Origin: Hermatobates lingyangjiaoensis
Taxonomy: Eukaryota > Arthropoda > Insecta > Hemiptera > Hermatobatidae
Direction: 5' to 3'
Assembly: GCA_026182355.1 (NCBI GenBank)
Contig: JAPFBL010000561.1
Coordinates: forward strand, 1 to 64,000
DNA: 64,000 bases
Positions within the stretch are counted from its first letter, which is position 1. Each line of letters begins with the position of its first letter. This document shows, piece after piece, positions 51,101-63,700 of the stretch. The position numbers and the translations under genes are program-made. The notes beneath the pieces were generated by a model, which was not told the origin of the DNA, searched no databases, and worked only from the letters and a program-made list of their open reading frames with translations.

Positions 51101-53529
51101 AGCGCTCTTCGTCTAAGTTAAAGCCAACTGAAACACTAGATGCAGAGAACATCTGGTGAGGGGTTGAGAAGAGTGGGAGGGAAGAGTGGTATTTTAAAAG
51201 GGTGAAAGCGCAGGAAAACAAATAAATTATGTTGTTAAGAAATATTATTGAATCGTCTCTAATAAAATTTAATAGATCAAATATAATAAACATTAGTAAC
51301 GGTTTCTTCAAACATGATACTTTCATTACGAGGACAATAGCCTCTTCTAAGAGGGTTGACAGCTAATGGATAGTTTTATACTCTTTCTTACTGTACTCCT
51401 TTGTTTCCCCAAAACATCCCTTTCTGGACATTAGTCCTTTCCTGCATTTTCACCTTTTAAAAAATACCACTCATCCCTCCCACTCTTCTCAACCCCTCAC
51501 CAGATGTTTTCTGCATCTAGTGTTCAGTTGGGTTTTTGACTCTGACGAAGACCGCTTGTTACGGTTGAAAGATCTTAGTCTTGTTTCCATTTCTTATTGT
51601 GGTTTGATCATTTCATCATATATATTGTTTATAATATTTGATATTATAATTATACAAATATTATATATTATGCTCATATACTTGGCAATCCTCTCCATAT
51701 TGACGTAATTATTGTATCAATACTCTATGTATCTACATAGTATTTAACACTACCTTGGGACACTGAGTGCACTCTGCTCATATACTTGGCAATCCTCTCC
51801 ATATTGACCTAATTATTGTATCAATACTCTATGTATCTACATAGTATTTAACACTAGCTTGGGACACTGAGTGCACTCTGCTCATATAATTGGCAATCCT
51901 CTCCATATTGACCTAATTATTGTATCAATACTCTATGTATCTACATAGTATTTAACACTACCTTGGGACACTGAGTGCACTCTGCTCATATACTTGGCAA
52001 TCCTCTCCATATACAGGGTGATTGAAAAGTAACTCCCTATTTTAAAATAAATACAATTTATTTTAAATCTCGATTAAATCTCAATTTTGTGTATATATTA
52101 CTTAATGTATGGCAATTTAATTTATGTTCTTGTTTTCCTTTCAGATGTATTTAAATCTGAATTTGGAACAACTTGAAGGGCGAATACGAGAAGTTATGAT
52201 TTCCATCCCACAAGAGTTTCTTGCGAAATCAGTTGATGCGATTCTGGTCGACTTGAGAAGCTAGTGGCAAATAAAGGCGCCCATATCGAATTTTAAAATA
52301 AAAGCCATGCATATACTTCCTTCTCATATTCATTAATTGTAGAAATTATATTTTAAAAATAAATTATAGTTTTTTTAAAATAGGGAGTTACTTTTCAATC
52401 ACCCTGTAGACCTAATTATTGTATCAATACTCTATGCATCTACATAGTATTTAACACTACCTTGGGACACTGAGTGCACTCTGCTCATATACTTGGCAAT
52501 CCTCTCCATATTGACCTAATTATTGTATCAATACCCTATGTATCTACATAGTATTTAACACTACCTTGGGACACTGAGTGCACTCTGCTCATATACTTGG
52601 CAATCCACTCCATATTGACCTAATTATTGTATCAATACTCTATGTATCTACATAGTATTTAACACTACCTTGGGACACTGAGTGCACTCTGCTCATATAC
52701 TTGGCAATCCTCTCCATATTGACCTAATTATTGTATCAATACTCTATGTATCTACATAGTATTTAACACTACCTTGGGACACTGAGTGCACTCTGCTCAT
52801 ATACTTGGCAATCCTCTCCATATTGACCTAATTATTGTATCAATACTCTATGTATCTACATAGTATTTAACACTACCTTGGGACACTGAGTGCACTCTGC
52901 TCATATACTTGGCAATCCTCTCCATATTGACCACCTGCCGATGGTAACGAATCACTTTCACAGCATCCCACAGCTGCTGGACTCCCTTTGTGCAGGACAT
53001 TCTCCTGCGGTACATTGAGTTGAGTAACCTGCAACAACAACATTCTTATATTAGTTACAAAACACAACAGATTAAAACAAAGGTACTCTTACTAAATACT
53101 ATGTTATATGAAAAGATCAAGAACATATGAGAGTATATATATATATATATATATGATTTCAAATAACACGTTTAATAACAATCAATGATCAAAGCAAGAA
53201 AAACTAAGATCTTTCAACCATAACAAGCGGTCTTAGTCAGAGTCAACCAAAGGAGTTAGTTAGGTTTTTGACTCTGACTAAGACCGCTTTGTTACGGTTT
53301 AAAGATCTTAGTCTTTTATCGTATTTCATTTTGTCGTTTGATCATATATATATACGGTCTCCAACCGTCTCTGAACCAGTGCGTTTGGTTTCCCTCTCTT
53401 ATCTCTCCTGAAGACGGTTCAAACCGAATATTAGAGACTGTAAGTGTGTTCTTTTGATTTCTCTATGTTTCTTTGTCTATATTGAACTATATTTGTCCGT
53501 TTTTGATCGTATTTCCAACGAAAAAGTGT

Positions 53530-53562
<33 letters not shown>

Positions 53563-54702
53563 CTGACAAACAACAAATAAAAAACAAGAACACTTACTGG
53601 ATCAATATTTCGAACTATATATATAAAGATTTCACATAAACACGTGAAATAACTATCAATGATCAAACCAGAATAAGAAATGGGAAAACAAGAATAAGGT
53701 CTTTCAACCGTAACAAGCGGTCTTCGTCAGAGTCAAAAACCCATCTGTTGGGTTTTGACTCTGACGAAGACCGCTTGTTACGATTGAAAGATCTTAGTCT
53801 TGTTTTCCTAGTTGGATTTTTGACTCTGACGAAGACCGCTTGTTACGGGTTTGGGAAAGATTTCTTTTAAAATTCCCTTGTTTTCTTTTCCTTTTTGTAA
53901 GGGTTTGAAAATCCCCATTTTTAAATAAATAATTAAAACCAATAAATAAACCTTAAAAAAATTTAACAAAAAAAGCAAAAAGAAAGACTTTTTAAAAAGA
54001 ACACTTAAAACAAAATTTTTCCCCAAAAAAAAAAAAAAAAAAAAAAAATTTTCCGGACGTTTGTTCGGTTTAATCCAGAAGGAGTGACTTTTTAAAAAAG
54101 AAAAATAAAAAGATCCCAACGTAAAAACGAAAAAACAACACATAAAAACGAGACACTTACGGATCAGTATTTCAAACCGAAATCATCAGAAAGAGCCGAG
54201 TCGCGTTCCATCTACAATCTTGAACGCACGTACCTCTCCTTCCCTTCTACTATCTTCCTGATGACGAACTTCTGTTCGAAATATTGATCCAGTATGTGTT
54301 CTTGTTCTTTATGTGTTTTTTTTTCAATTATATATATCACTTAATAAACCGGAATACGATCCAAACTGGACACATTACGAGTTCCAAATTCAAGAAGAGT
54401 AACACACAAAGTAAGGAAAACACTTACAGACTCAAATTTTAGGATAATCCGTCTTCAACAGAAAAGAGAAAGGGAGACCAAGCACGTTGTAGACCCAACG
54501 GCAAGTAACCAATATATATATACTCTTTAACACATAGAAAAGAACACAGAAAGACACTACAGAACTCACTTCGATATTTCGACATCCGTCGTCATCGGGA
54601 AGAAGTGCGAAGTACTCGCGTTGAGAAGCAAAACTACTTTCTGTAGTGTCTTTCTGTGTTCTTTTCTATGTGTTAAAGAGTTTATTGTCCACACGGACCT
54701 TT

Positions 54703-54749
<47 letters not shown>

Positions 54750-57700
54750 TTCACAAACGAAGAAAAGCAACACACAGAGAAAGAGACACACTTGCAAACT
54801 CAAATTTTCGGATGATCCGTCTTCAGGAGAAAAGAGAGAATGGGCGACCAAGCACGCCGGAAACACAACGGCAGGAAACCCAAATATATATATATATTTG
54901 TAAAAGTTGGAAGCAGTCCTTGATTTAAACATATATTGTTAAATGACGCCCCATATTTGGCTTGTATCTGTTGTTTTACACAATTTCTCCAGTTTCTGGA
55001 ATTCCTTCCTCGTCTCTTTATTTTATAGTTTACTTCAGCTTTATAGTTTAAATGAAGAGATGAGGAAGGAATTCCGGAACTGGAGAAATTGTGTAAAAAA
55101 CGGATACAAGCCAAATGAGAGTAGAAGACTAACTCAGTCGCATTCCATCCGCACTCTTGTTGGAATTTGCTCAGGGTTAATATACGGAATCACCTTTTCG
55201 CCAACGTTTCGTCTTTATTTTAAGACATCCTCAGGGGTATAAACTGAACCAGTTCAGTTGGGTTTTTGACTCTGACGAAGACCGCTTGTTACGGTTGAAC
55301 TTAGTCTTGTTTTCTCATTTCATATTGTGGTTTGATCATATATATATATATATATATATATTTGTGGTGTTCAAACCAGGATGAGAAATGAGAAAAAAGA
55401 CTAAGATCTTTCACACAAAAAAAAGTGGCAGATAAGAGTTGAGAGATGGTACTGAAGACTCCCTTATTTATAACAAAAATTTTTCATGCGAGATATGGGA
55501 AAATCTGGTTCACGCCATCCACAGGAGAGGATGTAAGTAAGCCAGTTACGAGCCTGTACAATAGTCATTTACTAGTAAAAGAAACCCTACTGAAATAAAA
55601 ACTTGAATGAGCAGGTTTTAAAACTCTCCTATAACTGGAATGGGTGTCAGGTAATAAATGAGTCACATTTTTCCAATTTTAGAACAATACTGAAGCCGAA
55701 AGGTTGTATATATAATTCACAGAAGGGGTTCTTGAGGATTGTGGTCATAAACATACAACTCCTGATTATATGCTGAGGTTTCGCCATAAATTGTTTGGCA
55801 TTTTCAAGGCTAAAAAACAATTTATTAACGACATAAGTAAAGCAAGACAAATACATCCATGGAATACCAACCAACAGAAAACAAACCAAAGAAACAAAAA
55901 ATTCAGTTACAAGAGAACCACAAACGGATCATAAAATACCCAGTGTTATTATTCATTATAGAAAAAACAGACATGTGTTGTTTAAACCTAGTTACTTATT
56001 ATTAATTATTTAGACAACAAAATCCAATTTTCAAACAGATATGCACACTATTACAAAACTGATTTTGGCAGGATACCTCTATACTTTGAAAATGCCAAAT
56101 AACTTTTGGTGAAACGTCGGCATATAATCAGGAGTTGTATGTTTATGACCAAAATCCTCAAGAACCCCTTCTGTGAATTTGAAATATCAGTGGTCGAGAA
56201 GCTATATCAATGTTGTATATATAGGCATTGGAAAAAACCAACATACTAGTAAAAGATCCATACTGAAATGTATACTTGACTGAGAGTTTTAGCACTCTCC
56301 TATAACTGGAATGGGTATCAAGTAATAAATGAGCCACACTTTCCGATTTCAGAACAGCACTGAAGCCTAAATCATGTACATATAGACGTTGGAAACAAAA
56401 ACAACAGCATATCCTCACAAATGACCATATAGATGATAAATTTCATCACGAATTTGCCGAACGGTATTAATATGTAAAACGGTATTAAAAAATCTAAAAC
56501 TATACTGTTCCTATACCTTATTTACAGTAAAGTAATAGTTATAAAGTTTTAACTTCCAAAATAAATAGATTAGGAAGGGATAAACCAGTAAAATTAAAAC
56601 TAGTTATGCCCTGTGCTACATACTTAGCAGGTTATATAACTGTCAGTCACTGCAAACTAACAAAAATATTTTAAATTTACTAAAATATTAAGTTTGTATG
56701 ATCTAGGAAACAAAACAACAAAATGCTACTAGATACAATAACTATAATAGCATTTGAAAATAATGAAGTAATTATAACATTTAAATTTCGAAATGAACAT
56801 GCTTCACTTATACTTGTAGATATACCTAAGGAAACGGAAATCAAACTGAGACTTTTAAATTAACTAATTCAATTATTAATTAAAATTTAAATTACAGAGA
56901 CTGAGCCAAATGTTTACAATTTTCTATATTCAAAACATAACTACCTTTGTATGATCAATTTGTAAAGAATTGCTTAGTTGTTTTTTCATTAAAGTGAAAT
57001 TACTAAAATGGAAAGCGGCTGAAAGCCTCAAAATCAATCTAAGAGCTAATCAATCAGTAGCTCAGTACTAACAGCTATAGCTTCAATAATTTATTATTAT
57101 AAAATTGTTTAACATATTATTTACTTTTCAAAATTTTACTTAATAATACTTTGTTGGGAATTTTTTTATATTTACATGGATATAAGGAGTGATAACAGTA
57201 AAATCTGAACTGTTACACATAAAAAAGAAGCATTACATAGACTTAGGGTCAAAAAAACATGAATGAAAAGACATCTTTATCAAGACAACCATTTAATGTA
57301 GTCAGTTTCATACAGCATCTGATCAATCCCAAGAAATTCAGTTGAATTATATCAAATTGAGCTAAACAGTTAGTTGTAAGTTAATGATACTTTCTAGAAG
57401 ATAACAAATCTATGACATTCTGAATGGTTCCGACGAATGTATCATTCAAAGAAAACAATATGCAGAAATGTTTAGCCCTTTACATAAGAAACACTGAATT
57501 ACTAGGATAGATAAGTTTCATGTTATTTTATGATATATAAGAACATAAATATTGACTTACGTTTTATTCATTTTACTGTCTGATAGACTTTCGTCATCCG
57601 AAGCGATCACGTGATCATTACTGGAAAAAATGTACAACCAAAAAAAAACCAATAAATAAAACAAAACAATATATAACAGTCCCAAACTAAATTGTAAACA

Positions 57701-60700
57701 AATTCCCCAATAAACGTTAAATCAACCAATTATGAAATTAAACATAAAGAACCGAAATTACCTCATACTTGTATATATTCAATTTAACCATTTGCAAATA
57801 GAATTAATAAGCCGAAATAAAGGAAACACGATCCCATTAGGTATAACTTCAATAGGCGGCCTGGAACTAAACAAGTCAACGGAATCAATATGGTGTGGTG
57901 CCAGCAAAGTTTCACAAAAAAAAAATAGATATTATATATAGTTTATACTCTTTATTACTTTGATATGATTTTAAAAAAACGCTATTCTACTAAAAAAATA
58001 TATTAATAGAAATTATTTTTATTATAATTGAGTAAAAATTTAGAAAAAAAATATTCTTATAATAATTAGATTTTTCAATAAAGCATTACTTGGCAACCCT
58101 GAATATCAACGGATGAATTATCTAACGTATTTCTATTTACACAAACTTCGCAGTAAATGTACACAAATTGTTTTTTTTTTTCTTTTATCCATATGATTTA
58201 AACATTTTCAAATAACTGTTTGAAGCAGTTAAAAAAAAAAGTAAAATTAAAAGTCTGTTTTAAAACTGTTTGTTCTTTTTTATTGATACCAAAAAAATTA
58301 AGATTAGATTTTTTAGGATGGAATTATGAGTTTTCTTAGAAAGAGGGAGCAGGAAATATTCATTCCAACATATTATTACTTTATCAAATATTTTTATTGA
58401 GTATATTCATTATTATTAGTATAATTACTAAATTTGAAACAAATTGGTGGGACTCAACAATTCAGCAATTGCAAATATTCATCTGTCGTGATTACTTCCT
58501 GAGTTCTTCCACTTGACAAATATAGTCCCTTGTTTTACTGATTAAAAAATTTATTCTACAAGTTAAACCTGGTGAGATTTAATTATTCACTTAATATTAA
58601 GTTCAACAAAGATTGTTTTGCTGCTAATGTCATTCTGAAGTATATTTCACTTTTTTTCTCCAAACAAATCACTTTTTACTGTTTAATATCTTAATAAAAT
58701 GAAGATGTAAATGGATGAGAAATGAAATTAAAAAGTTTTATATTAAATTCGAGATGTAATTTTGAAAAAAAAAACTCAACCTCCTTAAATGGTTTTATTT
58801 TTAGGTGCAGTTTTCATTTTTGATCCGTTAAACATTATGACAGTATACATCGCTCTCACAAGCTTTCAGATTGAATTATAAGTCTGTTCAGGTAATATTC
58901 TCGTCGCGGCCAGAAACGTGTTTCTCCAGTCTTCGTTAACCATATTCCGATCCTTCAAGCTACAACCACCAAATACTTAGGACTACACCTTGATAGACGA
59001 CTTACTTGAGCTCCCCATGCAAAAATAAAACGAACAGAACAATACAGACGGTATAAACTTTTACTACACTTAATGGATCTACGCTCAAAATTAATGACTG
59101 ACAACAAACTATTACTTTACAGAACTGTGATTATCCTATTTGGGCATACGGCATTGAGATATGGGGAAGAACAAAGAAACCTAATCCTCAGAGGATACAA
59201 ACCCTTCAAATCAAAATCCTTTGCAAAATTCTTCATTGTCCCTTCTATATAACGAACAAAATAATTTATTCCGACCTGAAGTTCCCAACAGTTCGGCAGG
59301 TAGCAATATCCCGCTATAAAGCGTTTCACAAAAAAACTTTCAAAAAATAGTAATCCCTTAATCCTAACAATATCCTCTACAAGCATTCCAGGAAATCCCA
59401 GAAGACGTCTGAAGAGGATGTGGCCAAGAGATATTACCATGAACTGTTCTAGGTGATTTTTTTTCCTACTTAGACCCACGCGGGAAGTGTAGTCACTGGA
59501 TTGCTTCTTCCCTCCTGTGTTTCCTCATACATCTGTGTTATCAGTGTCACTGGTAATGTAACACTTACATTGTTGTGACTTTAAACAAATAAAAATAAAA
59601 AAAAATTGTGTCAAAATTTTTAAATTTTATTGCAAAAAAATATTTCCTGTTGTTTTAAAAATCTAAAGTTATTGTTTGTTTGTTCCTTTTGTAGTTACAA
59701 AAATAATACCAAAATTTCAAGCCTCCAGAATTAGTAGTTGAGGAGAACAAAAATGTCTAAAAACAGGTTTTTGGAAAAAAAAGTGACTTTCCCATCATGC
59801 ATAATTGCTCCCAAACAATAGGGCTCATCTACACTATGAGGCTCATTTTTGTGTAAAATATCAACTTGATCCAGCAAAGATTCTGAACCGTAGAGTGACC
59901 ACAAACTATTTCACAATGGACAAACCAACAAAAGTCTCCACACAAATGAAGTTTTATTCAACGCGTTTCGAACACTTTGTGTTCATCATCAGGAAGACAC
60001 TATAATACAAATTATATCTAATTTAGATAAAATTTGTAATCTAAATTAGAAATAATTTGTATTATAGTGTCTTCCTGATGATGAACACAAAGTGTTCGAA
60101 ACGCGTTGAATAAAACTTCATTTGTGTGGAGACTTTTGTTGGTTTATCCATTTTACCTCAGAATGAGTAAATACCACACAATTGGGGGCCAGGCTAGCTC
60201 AGTGGTTAAGTGCTCACCTCTGAACTGATAGGACCGGGGTTCAATCCTCACCTGGCCCTCGATTTATTCACGCGGGAGATGAATAAATCTGAGCACGTCG
60301 TCTCTCGGAGAAGGACGTTAAACTGTCGGTCCTGAGCCTGTACGATGTCGTCAGGTACTCGTTAAAGATCCCTACTCTAAATATATTTGAGTTAGGCAAA
60401 ATTTAGGACTCCTACTGTAGAATCAATCTTGATTGTGTGGTATTACAAAGGGCCAAAGCTTGGCCTACGTGTGTTCCCTTGTGGGACTGCCACTGCAACC
60501 TAACCTAACCTAACCTAACCTAACCTAGCCTAACCTAGGCAAAATGTAGGACTCCCACTGTAGAATCAATCTTCATTGTGTGGTATCACAAAGGGCCAAT
60601 GCTTGGCCTACGTGTGTTCCCTTGTGGGACTGCCACTGCAACCTAACCTAACCTGACCTAACCTAGCCTAACCTAGGCAAAATGTAGGACTCCCACTGTA

Positions 60701-63700
60701 GAATCAATCTTGATTGTGTGGTATTACAAAGGGCCAAAGCTTGGCCTACGTGTGTTCCCTTGTGGGACTGCCACTGCAACCTAACCTAACCTAGCCTAAC
60801 CTAGGCAAAATTTAGTACTCCCAGTGTAGAATCAATCTTCATTGTGTGGTATCACAAAGGGCCAATGCTTGGCCTACGTGTGTTCCCTTGTGGGACTGCC
60901 ACTGCAACCTAACCTAACCTGACCTAACCTACCACACAATTACGGATAGCACAACTAATGATTTAATGCACAATGATTTTTCTTGATTAAATCAAAATCC
61001 TACAAACAGGGTATTGAATTTTATGAAGGACAACATCGCTGACTCTTGTAATTCAAATCTTTCTCAAATGACCGACGTACAAACAGACGACGAAAACTGC
61101 CTCAACAGATATCATGACAATGAGAAAATCTAATATTCCCCCTGACTCCCTATCTTAGATTGTGTTCAACCCAGGTGGTGTCCAGAGAGGGAAGGCTGAA
61201 CTTGCTCATTTGCTGGGTACTCTCCAACTCGATTTAGTACTAATCTCAGAGGGTTTTTCCTTCGTTTTTCCATCCCAGGTTACAAAGTTGAAAGGACTTG
61301 ACAGATCCACTTTTGGCAGGGGCACGGCAGTACTAATTCGTCATAATATACCCAGTAACATTTCTGGTAATGAAGTTGCTGTCACCCAGTGACAGTTGCC
61401 GGTAATGAAGACAAAAAACTGTCAACCCATCCAAATCTCCTTGTTTGCGAACTAGGTTAGGTTGCAGTGGAAGTCCCACAAGGGAACACATTTAGGCCGA
61501 GCATTGGCCCTTTGTAATACCACACAATGAAGATTGATTCTACAGTGGGAGTCCTAAATTTTGCCTAAGTTAGGTTAGGTTAGGTTAGGTTGCAGTGGTA
61601 GTCCCACAAAGGAACATAGTAGGCCGAGCATAGGCCCTTTGTGATACCACACAATGAAGATTGATTCTACAGTGGGAGTCCTAAATTTTGCCTAACTCAA
61701 ATGTATTTAGAGTAGGGATCTTTATCGAGTACCTGACATCGCACAGGCTCAGGACCGACAGTTTAACGTCCTTCTCCGAGAGGCGACGTGCTCAGATTTA
61801 TTCACCTCCCGCGTGAATAAATCGAGGGTCAGGTGAGGATCGAACTCCGGTCCTATCAGTTCAGAGGTGAGCACGTAACCACTGAGCTAACCTGACCCTC
61901 CTGTTTGGGAACTAAATCCAACTCCCCAACCTTTCCTAATCCCACAGTGCCTCAAAGTTTACTACTTAAACTAAAAATGACGAACAAATGACTCCAAAAG
62001 TATACAGTATCTCAGAGAATGCAAAGCCTGAAGACCAAACAACCACGAAGACGACACATTCCCTTATTGACTGACTCCCCCATTCTTGACAATGTTTACT
62101 GACCCAACAAAAACAGCAGGATGAGAATCTAGCAGTAGTGGGCCTCTGGTCCGGAACTGCTATTACAACATGCACTGTTGTGCATGATAATATTCGTTGG
62201 TCGTTGAAAATCCTAATATTAAGAGGAAATAAATATTAATTATTTATAATTTTCATTAATGAAAATTTCTTATGATAAGTTTTAATCAACAGTCTTATAC
62301 TGAGTATTATACCATAAATACTCACTCGCCTACACAAACAACATCATCAAAAAAAAATTCACAAAATGACTTCTAGGTTCTAGCAACATGTAATTCCGTC
62401 AAAATCTTATGATCGAATTTTTTTACTATCACCATACTTTACCTATAGTAAAGTAAAAATTCATGTATAATTTAACATTACCAGTTCTATTTTTTTATTT
62501 TTGATATTCATGCTGCTGCCCCCCACCCCCCCCCCCCCCCCCCCACCAATTGTGAAGCCTAACAGGAAGTTTCTGTTTTCAAGATTTAATAAAAAAAAAC
62601 ATGAATAACAGTCGCCATAATTTGTCAACAATAAAAGTTATGGGTCGTTTAGTTTTTATTAATAATCGTTGATTTAATATGATTTTTTTTTTAATGTATT
62701 ATAACATTTTAAAGTAAACTTATCATGTAAGAGGATTTTGATCTTTACATAAAAAAAAATCTCGAGTGGCCTACACTCAACTTTACTATAACTAAACTTA
62801 ATATCAAACTTCTTGGGTATATAAAAAGATTTCACATAAACACGTGAAACAGCAATCAATGATCAAACCGCAATAAGAAATGGGAAAACAAGACTAAGAT
62901 CTTTCAACCGTAACAAGCGGTCTTCGTCAGAGTCAAAAACCCAACTGAACACTAGATGCAGAAAACATCTGGTGAGGAGTTGAGAAGAGTGAGAGGGAAG
63001 AGTGGTATTTTAAAAAGGTGAAAGTGCAGGAAAGGACTAATGTCCAGAAAGGGATGTTTGGGGAAACAAAGGAGTACAGTTCAGGTGGCTAAGGGTTTTT
63101 GTAAAGCTGAAAAATTAAATAATATAGATATCGATAATTTAAATATTTTAAAAGGAAAAATTTTAATTTTTCAGCTTTACAAAAACCCTTAGCCACCTGA
63201 ACTGTACTCCTTTGTTTCCCCAAACATCCCTTTCTGGACAGTAGTCCTTTCCTGCACTTTCACCTTTTTAAAATACCACTCTTCCCTCCCACTCTTCTCA
63301 ACTCCTCACCAGATGTTTTCTGCATCTAGTGTTCAGTTGGGTTTTTGACTCTGACGAAGACCGCTTGTTACGGTTGAAAGATCTTAGTCTTGTTTTCCCA
63401 TTTCTTATTGTGGTTTGATCATTGATTATTACTACTCCTGAAAATAATTCTAACGTAGTGTTATCAGTTATTATGTGGTATTTATTCATTATAGGGTAAA
63501 AATCAAATGAAATGATCTCCACATATAAAAATTTAATCGTATAAAACAACGCGTTTCGAACCCATAGTGTTCTTCCTCAGTCATTAACTAAGTGTGGAAT
63601 TAACCCTTAGTTAATGCCTGAGGAAGAACACTATGTGTTCGAAACGCGTTGTTTATAAGATTAAATTTTTATATGTGGAAACTATTTGATTAGCTTTTTA

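Noticed and set aside
59117..59479. 120-codon minus frame
   Set aside because: Antisense shadow of the Jockey reverse transcriptase remnant on the plus strand.
60497..60930. Chromosome end, because of AACCT repeats
   Set aside because: Only 3-6 pentamers at a time, always as SINE tails within a target duplication and inside an intron.
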